Shown piece after piece: positions 1 through 5,684 of a stretch of 10,871 nucleotides of DNA. How positions within the stretch are numbered: the first letter of the stretch is position 1; each line of letters begins with the position of its first letter. This DNA comes from an uncultured Lewinella sp. (GTDB taxonomy: Bacteria; Bacteroidota; Bacteroidia; Chitinophagales; Saprospiraceae): contig CALIGP010000141.1 in assembly GCA_938021455.1 (NCBI GenBank), forward strand, positions 1-10,871. Reading direction: 5' to 3'. Under the pieces are notes generated by a model. It was not told where the DNA came from. It worked only from the letters and a program-made list of their open reading frames with translations, and did no database searches. The position numbers were made by a program, and so were the translations under genes.

Positions 1-28
1 GATGACCATGTATCCTGGCAAAGAATAG
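1..28 (+). CDS. Possible 3' end of an upstream gene (partial)
   Basis: The first bases can be read in frame 2 as MTMYPGKE followed by a TAG stop at 26-28, just 6 bases before a strong + strand terminator. Frame 1 is also open, to a TAG at 34-36, but that stop falls inside the terminator stem, so frame 2 is preferred. The T-tail of the terminator shows that transcription enters from the left on the + strand, so a + strand gene should end here. Eight codons are too few to recognise a product. Confidence 0.3.
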
Positions 29-34
29 GGTTTT

Positions 35-96
35 AGCGATCAGCGGACAGCATTCAGGCAAAACAGCTCTGAATGCTGTCCGCTGATCGCTTTTTT
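35..96 (+). terminator. Intrinsic terminator with perfect 23-bp stem
   Basis: Positions 35-57 and 69-91 are exact reverse complements over 23 bases, separated by an 11-base loop, and are followed by a run of T to 96. The T-run lies only on the right side, so it should stop + strand transcription from the gene to the left. The stem is much longer than in most intrinsic terminators, and there is no mismatch or wobble pair. Confidence 0.9.
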
Positions 97-272
97 ATGC
101 CAACCAAACTGGGTACAGGGGAGAAAATACAGGAAATGTTGGCCAAACTGTCGGGATGACTCATGTTTGAGCGTTCCGGCAGAGAGCTTCCGTTTGACCT
201 ACCACCTCCCAGGGCAAACGCATCAAAGCCGAATACACAAATAAGTAGTTGACTTTAGCTCCAAACGAACGT

Positions 273-407
273 AGTGAGCTATCACTTGCGGTAGTAAATC
301 AAGAACCCCGAAGGGCTCAGCGAAGCTAATCAAATATCGAGAGCAAGAAGTACTGCGAAGCAAATCGCCAATCGCCCATCAATAACGTAGCAAACGAGGC
401 CTTTTGC
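273..407. repeat. Cluster of mini-hairpins, several with GAA loops
   Basis: Five small palindromes fall within 135 bases: AGTGA/TCACT with a 4-base loop (273-286), CCC-GAA-GGG (307-315), AGC-GAA-GCT (319-327), TGC-GAA-GCA (354-362) and GCAAA/TTTGC with an 8-base loop (390-407). Two of them contain GCGAAGC exactly, a heptamer known from DNA biophysics to fold into an unusually stable mini-hairpin. The same heptamer recurs at 4161-4167. The function is unknown. The pattern suggests an interspersed intergenic repeat family. Confidence 0.45.
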
Positions 408-485
408 GTTAGCATCACGTAAATGAAGATTGCACGAACCAGGCTCGTTTTTTAGTCATTGATTCCAGTTTCAGTCCTTGAGATA

Positions 486-653
486 GTCTCTCCTCCCTCT
501 CCTCAACTCCTCCAACTCCTTTGGAAAACTATTTCATGGCCCGGAGCCCATGAGCATAGCCCTGAATGGGTACGGTGGTCAGCTGTTTTACAGCTCGTTT
601 TTGGTACATTTTTTCCGGAGGAGAGGGAGGAGAAAAGGAGCAGGAGGAGAGAC
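486..653. repeat. Polypyrimidine/polypurine inverted repeat
   Basis: The pyrimidine-only tract at 489-504 is the exact reverse complement of the purine tract at 618-633 (16 of 16 bases). A second match pairs 486-496 with 643-653 (11 of 11). The arms enclose about 113 bases of mixed sequence. One left arm can therefore pair with either of two right-hand purine tracts. It could be the termini of a small non-autonomous element or a structured transcript. No transposase gene or target-site duplication is evident. Confidence 0.55.
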
Positions 654-916
654 GTTCAATTTTCCAATAAGCTCATTACTACTCCTTGAAATCTAAGCTC
701 CGAACCCATTGTACCAATCCTTAGCAATTCGTGAACGCATAGGGCTGGAATTCCATCTCTCGTAAGTTAGGGCTTACTCCGTGTTTTCGTTGGTTAAGGT
801 TTTATACACTACCTCCCCTACATCGCTCTCGGAGGCTATCGGCCACCTGTACGTTAGCTTCCGTACTAACCCGTGCTCTCTGCTCGCCCACGCTCTGCGT
901 TACCCTGCTCTTTTAT

Positions 917-959
917 CCCCCTCCCCTTTGGGGACCGAGGCGGTAGCCGAGGGTAGGGG
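917..959. repeat. GC-rich nested palindrome upstream of the BNR gene
   Basis: TCCCC-TTT-GGGGA at 922-934 is a perfect small hairpin. The flanking C-rich block 917-925 can alternatively pair with 951-959 at 7 of 9 positions, giving two competing folds. GGC-GGTA-GCC lies between them. It ends about 60 bases before the start codon of the BNR gene. It looks like an interspersed repeat, but could also form a transcript structure or a weak terminator. Confidence 0.4.
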
Positions 960-1021
960 CCATTGCACCCGCGCCCCGTCGCCCAAAATCCATATATTGA
1001 GCCACCCAAACCACACATACC

Positions 1022-4000
1022 ATGAGATTGTTAGCTATTCTTCTTACCCTGGCTTGTTTTTCCTTCGATTTGCAAGCACAGCAAGAAGACCTGTATTCCT
1101 CCCTTGAGTTTAGAAATGTCGGCCCGTTTCGTGGCGGACGATCAAGTACGGTAACCGGTGTTCCGGGTAAACCGATGCTCTACTACTTTGGTAGTTCTGG
1201 CGGTGGCGTCTGGAAAACGAAGGACGGTGGGCAGACCTGGACCAACATCTCCGATGGCTTCTTTGGTGGCTCCATCGGTGCCGTGGCCGTAAGCGAAAGC
1301 AACAACAATGTAATCTACGCTGGCGGCGGAGAGAAGACCGTACGCGGAAACGTTAGCTACGGCTACGGTGTCTGGAAGACCATTGACGGCGGTAAAAGCT
1401 GGGAACAGATGGGGCTGAAGGACAGCCGCCACATCTCCCGTATCCGGATTGATAAAACGAACCCGGATATCGTCTACGCCGCCGTGATGGGCGATCTGTT
1501 TAAAGACAGCCAGGAACGCGGCGTCTACAAATCTATTGACGGTGGCAAGAACTGGAAACGAGTCCTCTTCGCCAACGCCGGTGCCGGTGCCGTAGACCTT
1601 AGCATCGACCCCGGTAATCCGCGCGTCATGTTTGCCTCCACCTGGAAGATTCGTCGGACGCCCTACAGCCTCGAAAGCGGCGGCGAAGGCTCCGCCCTCT
1701 GGCGTTCCACCGATGCCGGGGAGACCTGGACCAACATCAGTGAAAACAAGGGACTACCTAAAGGCCTTTGGGGCATCAACGCCGTGAGCGTTAGCCCCGT
1801 GGACGGTAACCGCGTCTACGCCCTGATCGAAAATGATAAGGGAGGCGTCTACGTCTCCAACGACGGTGGCGACACCTGGAGCGCCCGCTCGGACAGCCGC
1901 GCGCTGCGCCAGCGCGCCTGGTACTATACACGGATTTACGCGGACCCGCAGGATATCGACGGTGTCTACGTCGTCAATGTAAGCTACCATCACAGTACCG
2001 ACGGCGGCCGCAAGTTCGAATCGAATAACGCTCCCCACGGCGACCACCATGATCTGTGGATCGCTCCAGAAGACAATGAACGGATGATCATCGGCGATGA
2101 TGGCGGCGCGCAGGTGAGTTTCGATCAGGGGGAGAACTTCTCGACTTATCACAATCAACCCACCAGCCAGTTTTACCGGGTGACAACTGATAATGCCTTC
2201 CCGTACCGAATCTACGGTGCGCAGCAGGACAACTCTACCGTTCGCATCCGTCACCGCACCGACGGAGGTACCATTGGAGAATCTGATTGGGATCGAACGG
2301 CCGGCGGTGAATCTGCCCACATCGCGCCGGACCCTAAAAACCCGGACATTGTTTACGGCGGTAGCTACGGTGGTTTCCTGACGCGCTTTGACCATGAAAC
2401 TAATCAAGTGCGCGCCATCAACGTCTGGCCAGATAACCCGATGGGATACGGTGCCGAAGGCATGAAGTATCGCTTCCAGTGGAACTTCCCGATTTTCTTT
2501 AGCCCCAATGATGATAAAATGCTCTACCCGACGAGTCAGCACGTCCATCGTAGCATGGATGAAGGGGAAACCTGGGAGATCATCAGCCCCGACCTGACGC
2601 GTAACGAGGCCGACAAGCTCGTTTCCTCCGGTGGGCCGATCACGAAGGATAACACGGGCGTGGAATACTACGCGACCATCTTCGCCGCCTGCGAAAGTCA
2701 TAAAGAGAAAGGCCTCCTCTGGGCGGCTTCTGACGATGGACTCGTCCACGTCTCCAAAGACAACGGCGGCAACTGGGACAACGTAACTCCCAAGGGAGCG
2801 CCCAAGTACATCATGTGGAACTCCGTAGAGGTGGATAACGCCACGACGGGCGGTCTCTTTATCGCTGGCACGAGCTATAAAACCGGCGATTACACCCCCT
2901 ACCTCTACCACACCAAAGACTACGGTAAGACCTGGAACCGGATTGATTCCGGCATTCCGCGCGATCACTTTACGCGGGTCGTTCGCCAGTACCCCGGCGC
3001 GCCGAACATTCTCTTTGCGGGCACAGAATCGGGCCTTTACCTCAGCTTCGACACGGGGAAAAGCTGGCGTCCCTTCCAGCAGAATGTGCCAATGGTGCCG
3101 ATTACGGACATTACCATTAAAGACGATAATCTCATCCTCGCCACCCAGGGGCGTAGCTTCTGGATCCTGGATGACCTGACCGTTCTTAAGCAGCAGGAGC
3201 AGGTCAGCACCGGTGACGGGTATTACCTCTATGGCCCGGCCGATGCCTGGCGCATGGGCGGCAGTAGCCGCGAAAGCCGGACAGCGGGAAAGAACCATCC
3301 CGGTGGCGTGAACTTCCACATCTGGATGAGTGAATCAGCAGCGAACGACACCTTGCCCATTACGCTTACCGTTGGGGACGCCGAAGGCAACGTCATCCGC
3401 AGCTGGAGCACGGACGATGAAGACAATAAACTGGAATTGAAGGCTGGCGGACAAACCGTTAATTGGGACCTCTCTTACCCGGATGGCGTGAAGGTGCCCG
3501 GCATGGTCCTCTGGTGGGCGGGCTCCGGCGGACCGATGGCCCTGCCGGGGAAATACGTCGTGAGTATGGACTACGGACCCACCGGCCAGGCGCACGAATT
3601 CATGGTAAAAGCCGATCCGCGCGTTACGGCTAGCGATGCAGATCGAAAGGCACAGTTCACCTTCATGAAAGAAGTACAGGACAAGACTTCCGAAGCGCAC
3701 CAGACGATCCTTGATTTACGGGGTGTCCGGGATCAGATCAAGACTTTCCAGGGGCGCTTACCGCAGGATGCAGACGAAGCCTTAAAGGAGCAAGGGAAGC
3801 TGATCATCGACGGACTCACTAAAGTCGAAGAAGCCCTCTATCAAACCAAGAACCGCAGCCGTCAGGACCCGCTCAACTATCCCATCCGCCTGACGAACAA
3901 GCTGGCCCACCTGAACAGTCTCACCGGTATCGGCACCTACAAGCCAACCGCTGCGGCCTACGCCGTTAAGGCGGAGATCACCGAGGCCATCGATAAAGAA

Positions 4001-4117
4001 TTGGAAAGCTACCGCCGCATTCTCGCCGAAGAAGTACCGAAATACAACAAGATGATCCTGGAGCAAGGGGTCAAAGTTATTTCGGTGCCGGAGGCGAAGA
4101 AGGATGCACGGAAGTAA
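1022..4117 (+). CDS. Secreted BNR/Asp-box (sortilin Vps10-like) beta-propeller protein
   Basis: This encodes a 1031-residue exported protein. Residues 1-19 form a signal peptide (short hydrophobic core, LQA before QQE) cut most likely by signal peptidase I; the Cys at 12 is poorly placed for a lipobox. Eleven Asp-box motifs of the form S/T-x-D-x-G-x-x-W/F start near residues 66, 120, 171, 229, 279, 325, 366, 511, 578, 631 and 675, which is typical of BNR/sortilin-type beta-propellers, probably one large or two stacked ones. The stretch GDHHDLWI at 340-347 also looks family-specific. From about residue 760 to 865 comes a beta-rich FlgD/Ig-like segment (VNWDLSYPDG, then LPGKYVVSMDY), and from 870 onward a charged, mostly helical tail. 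Such proteins are often annotated as glycosyl hydrolases, but Asp-boxes are structural and no catalytic residues can be named, so the substrate is unknown. No T9SS sorting domain is visible at the C-terminus. The start is chosen for its signal peptide; there is no Shine-Dalgarno sequence. The gene appears to be transcribed alone and is GC-rich relative to susCD. Confidence 0.93.
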   Translation: MRLLAILLTLACFSFDLQAQQEDLYSSLEFRNVGPFRGGRSSTVTGVPGKPMLYYFGSSGGGVWKTKDGGQTWTNISDGFFGGSIGAVAVSESNNNVIYAGGGEKTVRGNVSYGYGVWKTIDGGKSWEQMGLKDSRHISRIRIDKTNPDIVYAAVMGDLFKDSQERGVYKSIDGGKNWKRVLFANAGAGAVDLSIDPGNPRVMFASTWKIRRTPYSLESGGEGSALWRSTDAGETWTNISENKGLPKGLWGINAVSVSPVDGNRVYALIENDKGGVYVSNDGGDTWSARSDSRALRQRAWYYTRIYADPQDIDGVYVVNVSYHHSTDGGRKFESNNAPHGDHHDLWIAPEDNERMIIGDDGGAQVSFDQGENFSTYHNQPTSQFYRVTTDNAFPYRIYGAQQDNSTVRIRHRTDGGTIGESDWDRTAGGESAHIAPDPKNPDIVYGGSYGGFLTRFDHETNQVRAINVWPDNPMGYGAEGMKYRFQWNFPIFFSPNDDKMLYPTSQHVHRSMDEGETWEIISPDLTRNEADKLVSSGGPITKDNTGVEYYATIFAACESHKEKGLLWAASDDGLVHVSKDNGGNWDNVTPKGAPKYIMWNSVEVDNATTGGLFIAGTSYKTGDYTPYLYHTKDYGKTWNRIDSGIPRDHFTRVVRQYPGAPNILFAGTESGLYLSFDTGKSWRPFQQNVPMVPITDITIKDDNLILATQGRSFWILDDLTVLKQQEQVSTGDGYYLYGPADAWRMGGSSRESRTAGKNHPGGVNFHIWMSESAANDTLPITLTVGDAEGNVIRSWSTDDEDNKLELKAGGQTVNWDLSYPDGVKVPGMVLWWAGSGGPMALPGKYVVSMDYGPTGQAHEFMVKADPRVTASDADRKAQFTFMKEVQDKTSEAHQTILDLRGVRDQIKTFQGRLPQDADEALKEQGKLIIDGLTKVEEALYQTKNRSRQDPLNYPIRLTNKLAHLNSLTGIGTYKPTAAAYAVKAEITEAIDKELESYRRILAEEVPKYNKMILEQGVKVISVPEAKKDARK

Positions 4118-4156
4118 GCCCAGAGTCTCTGGTTGAGCCCCCTCGCTCCGAAAGTT

Positions 4157-4171
4157 GTCTGCGAAGCAGAC
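4157..4171. repeat. GCGAAGC mini-hairpin with 6-bp stem
   Basis: GTCTGC-GAA-GCAGAC is a perfect 6-bp stem with a GAA loop and carries the same GCGAAGC core found twice at 319-362. A short TTTT lies about 11 bases further on, so weak terminator activity for the BNR gene is possible, but the spacing is not typical. The matching core sequences suggest a shared repeat family. Confidence 0.45.
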
Positions 4172-4197
4172 TGCTGCTATTTTGTTGGTTCTGTGCT

Positions 4198-4254
4198 TGC
4201 TAGCAATCGGCTGAAGCCGATGCTACAGTAGCCGCGGCTCGCCGCTGACTAGCA
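4198..4254. repeat. REP-like palindromic element able to form a three-way junction
   Basis: TGCTAG (4198-4203) pairs with CTAGCA (4249-4254) and encloses two hairpins: ATCGGC-TGAA-GCCGAT (4206-4221) and GCGG-CTCG-CCGC (about 4233-4244). An alternative pairing, GCTAC-A-GTAGC, bridges the two hairpins. Paired palindromes in non-coding DNA between genes are the usual look of REP/BIME-type repeats. Copy number in the genome cannot be judged from this window. Confidence 0.5.
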
Positions 4255-4346
4255 GAGTATAGCGTTCAACCCAAGCCTTTTGGGGCCTTACCAATTTAAC
4301 TCCACCAACGGCAACTCAAAGCCTGGTAAAACCTCTTCGCTACTGA

Positions 4347-4375
4347 TCTGGTACAGTGTAATCTAAGTATATTCG
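4347..4375 (+). promoter_or_regulatory. Candidate Bacteroidota promoter for the 4394-5313 operon
   Basis: The known Bacteroidota consensus is TTTG, 17-23 bases, then TAnnTTTG. Here TCTG (4347-4350) is followed after 17 bases by TATATTCG (4368-4375), with one mismatch in each box. The -7 element ends 18 bases before the ATG at 4394, implying a very short leader. Confidence 0.4.
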
Positions 4376-4393
4376 TAAAAACGCCCCCTCCCC

Positions 4394-4588
4394 ATGAAAA
4401 CAAGTACCATCGGCATGATTGTAATGCTTATTGCCATTGGCATCATCGGTTTCCAGATTGGTGCCACGGCCAAATACCAGGATAATCGCTATGCTTCCCT
4501 GTTGCCCGTGGGCATTGCTGTCCTGATGGTAGGGATGTTACTGGTCTTTCGGGAGGCCGGTAAGGGAAAGAATAAGTCAGAAGAGTAG
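4394..4588 (+). CDS. Small protein with two membrane segments
   Basis: This 64-residue protein is not recognised as a named family. Hydrophobic stretches at about residues 5-24 and 36-52 should form two membrane helices joined by a short polar loop (KYQDNRYAS). The C-terminus is highly charged (REAGKGKNKSEE). By the positive-inside rule both ends probably face the cytoplasm, forming a hairpin in the inner membrane. It starts at ATG 4394 after a C-rich leader and ends 20 bases before the next start, so the two genes are probably one transcript. The high share of hydrophobic residues and the clean helix pattern argue that it is a real gene. It could be a membrane partner for the downstream protein, but nothing in the sequence proves an interaction. 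Confidence 0.7.
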   Translation: MKTSTIGMIVMLIAIGIIGFQIGATAKYQDNRYASLLPVGIAVLMVGMLLVFREAGKGKNKSEE

Positions 4589-4608
4589 GTGCTTAATAAA
4601 ACCTAGCC

Positions 4609-5313
4609 ATGCCCCCTTTTAACTACCCCGGCACCTCGGAATTCAGCCACCAATTTGCCGCCTTCGCCGGGCTGCAAAGCCGTGGCGGTGCTTATACCTC
4701 TCTCGATTCTTCTTCCCTCAGTGACGGTACGGTTAACGTAGAAGTCGAGGGCGAATCCGACGCTGAAGACTTCATTACGCCAGAGCAGTTGGCCGCCTTG
4801 CAGTACCTGACGGATCATCCTGATCAAATTCGGGCGGCTCTTTTCGCGGCCCTTGCGGACGAGTATCCTAAGCTTAAAGAGATGTATGGTCTCGATCCGG
4901 ATGACCCAGAAATGTTGGAGTGGTTTCCTGAAGTAAGGGAACCAAAGGACTTTGCCCGCGTCTTTGGCGTAGGAAACCTCTTCGTCTTGGACGAACGCTA
5001 TGAAGGGGTAGCTTACTTAGGCCTTGAATGCGGTTGTACCTGGGATGATGAACACGGCCTGGGTATCGTTTTACACCGTGATCGAGTCATTGAAGTCGGT
5101 CAGGCGGATATCGCCTTTAGCTCCTGGCCCGCTCGTAGGGACCTTGAGCAGCTAAGTGGGGTAGGGGAAGGTCAGCCCTCTATCGTTGCGATGGAGGAGA
5201 ATGTCGAGAATCTCACCGAATTTCTTCAGGATGCCGCAGCGCTGCAGTCTGCCGCCCGGGAAAAGCTCGAAGAGGTCAAGCGCGGTAAACGCTGGTGGGA
5301 ATTTTGGAAGTAA
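4609..5313 (+). CDS. Acidic cytoplasmic protein with WDDEHGLG motif and WWEFW tail (DUF6985-like?)
   Basis: This encodes a 234-residue protein with no signal peptide or membrane segment. Residues 1-55 are Ser/Thr- and acid-rich and probably disordered. Residues 57-118 look helical (FITPEQLAALQYLTDHP onward). Residues 120-172 form a compact beta-rich core with VGNLFVL, CGC (C141, C143), WDDEHGLG (145-152) and VIEVGQADIAF. From memory this core resembles the DUF6985 group, whose members can occur near toxin/immunity loci; that assignment is not verified. Residues 192-224 form a helix that could be a coiled coil, and the protein ends in a basic aromatic tail (KRWWEFWK, 227-234), a tail type that may bind membrane surfaces or partner proteins. 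The start ATG lies two bases after TAAAACCTAG, a 10-mer also found before susC. It sits directly downstream of the small membrane protein, with which it is probably co-transcribed. Function unknown. Confidence 0.85.
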   Translation: MPPFNYPGTSEFSHQFAAFAGLQSRGGAYTSLDSSSLSDGTVNVEVEGESDAEDFITPEQLAALQYLTDHPDQIRAALFAALADEYPKLKEMYGLDPDDPEMLEWFPEVREPKDFARVFGVGNLFVLDERYEGVAYLGLECGCTWDDEHGLGIVLHRDRVIEVGQADIAFSSWPARRDLEQLSGVGEGQPSIVAMEENVENLTEFLQDAAALQSAAREKLEEVKRGKRWWEFWK

Positions 5314-5317
5314 ATCT

Positions 5318-5360
5318 GGATGGCAAAAGTCACGCTTACTCATCTGCCCATCCTTTTGTT
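5318..5360 (+). terminator. Weak terminator candidate after the small operon
   Basis: GGATGG (5318-5323) pairs with CCATCC (5348-5353) and is followed directly by TTTTGTT. It begins 5 bases after the stop codon at 5313, which is the right place. The loop is long (24 bases) and the stem short, so the call is tentative. Confidence 0.35.
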
Positions 5361-5485
5361 AACGGTACTATTTTAACTTACTGGTCGCTGTTCCTACCCC
5401 GAACAAGTGTGAGGGTGAGCGATGTATGGAGCAAGTTCGAATCGCCGATACTTTTATAGCGTTTTTAGAATTGAAGTAGCGAATA

Positions 5486-5516
5486 TTTGAAGCTATATTT
5501 ATTTTGTATACATTTT
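5486..5516 (+). promoter_or_regulatory. Candidate promoter for susCD
   Basis: TTTG (5486-5489) is followed after 19 bases by TACATTTT (5509-5516). This matches the Bacteroidota form TTTG-N17-23-TAnnTTTG exactly in the -33 box and at 5 of 6 fixed positions in the -7 box. Transcription would begin near 5523, leaving a leader of about 160 bases before the susC start. Confidence 0.5.
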
Positions 5517-5684
5517 TAATATGTAAAATATTGGTAATACTGAAATAAAATTCTGTTTAAGGAAGAGTTTTAGTGCAGGATAGTACAGGACACACCCTTT
5601 CTATTAACGAAATAAATTGCCATTGAATAGAACTGAAAAAGGACTTTTCCTGAAAGGAAAGCCTTAGGATTTAAAACCTAGATC

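Larger units (their letters stand above)
97..1021. other. Gene-poor intergenic stretch of about 920 bases
   Basis: No convincing gene is visible. Short open frames at 459-689 and 781-1107 have low-complexity or non-protein-like translations, and the second runs into the signal-peptide region of the next gene. What can be seen is a cluster of mini-hairpins (273-407), a long inverted repeat of polypyrimidine and polypurine tracts (486-653) and a GC-rich palindrome (917-959). No tRNA or rRNA pattern was recognised. A spacer this long in front of a single gene suggests repeats, decayed mobile DNA or an unrecognised RNA. Confidence 0.6.
4118..4393. other. Structured spacer after the BNR gene
   Basis: No gene is seen in these 276 bases. 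The spacer starts with a small palindrome CCAGAG-T-CTCTGG (4120-4132) three bases after the stop codon, which has no T-run and so is a poor terminator. It continues with the GCGAAGC hairpin and the REP-like element listed separately, and ends in a promoter candidate for the small operon that follows. Confidence 0.6.
5314..5684 (+). promoter_or_regulatory. Intergenic leader upstream of susC
   Basis: There is no gene in these 371 bases. The first part carries the weak terminator of the preceding operon. From about 5455 the sequence becomes clearly AT-rich and contains the promoter candidate listed separately. The last 45 bases hold two small hairpins: CTTT(T)CC/GGAAAG (5644-5661) and TAGGATTT/AAAACCTA with one mismatch (5665-5680). 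The second ends four bases before the ATG, so it could affect translation of susC. No long regulator-binding palindrome was seen. Confidence 0.5.

Noticed and set aside
97..252. Two tiny same-frame reading frames (20 and 29 codons, separated by one TGA and a leucine codon)
   Set aside because: The first ATG lies directly in the T-run of the terminator, and neither peptide resembles a known protein. They could be remnants of a gene, but the evidence is too thin to annotate.
540..585. Possible group II intron domain V (GAGCC ... GGTACGGT)
   Set aside because: Only a few positions resemble the consensus; the stem and the conserved bulge do not form, and no intron reverse transcriptase is present.
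459..689. 76-residue open frame on the plus strand
   Set aside because: It is built largely from the pyrimidine and purine tracts of the inverted repeat, giving a PPSP-rich start and an EEREEKRSRRR end. It has no protein-like pattern and only a non-ATG start.
993..1000. TATATTGA as a -7 promoter box for the BNR gene
   Set aside because: No TTTG-like box lies 17-23 bases upstream; that region is GC-rich, so the match is likely chance.
781..1107. 108-residue open frame overlapping the start of the BNR gene
   Set aside because: It has a non-ATG start, overlaps the signal-peptide codons of the real gene in another frame and runs through the GC-rich palindrome.
1754..3319. A 521-codon open frame on the minus strand
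   Set aside because: It lies entirely antisense to the BNR gene, whose motifs and signal peptide are unmistakable. Such long antisense frames arise from the codon bias of GC-rich genes, and its translation shows no recognisable domain.
3782..4066. 94-residue minus-strand open frame, and similar short antisense frames inside susC and susD
   Set aside because: All are shadows of well-supported plus-strand genes and show no signal peptides, domains or spacing that would support independent expression.
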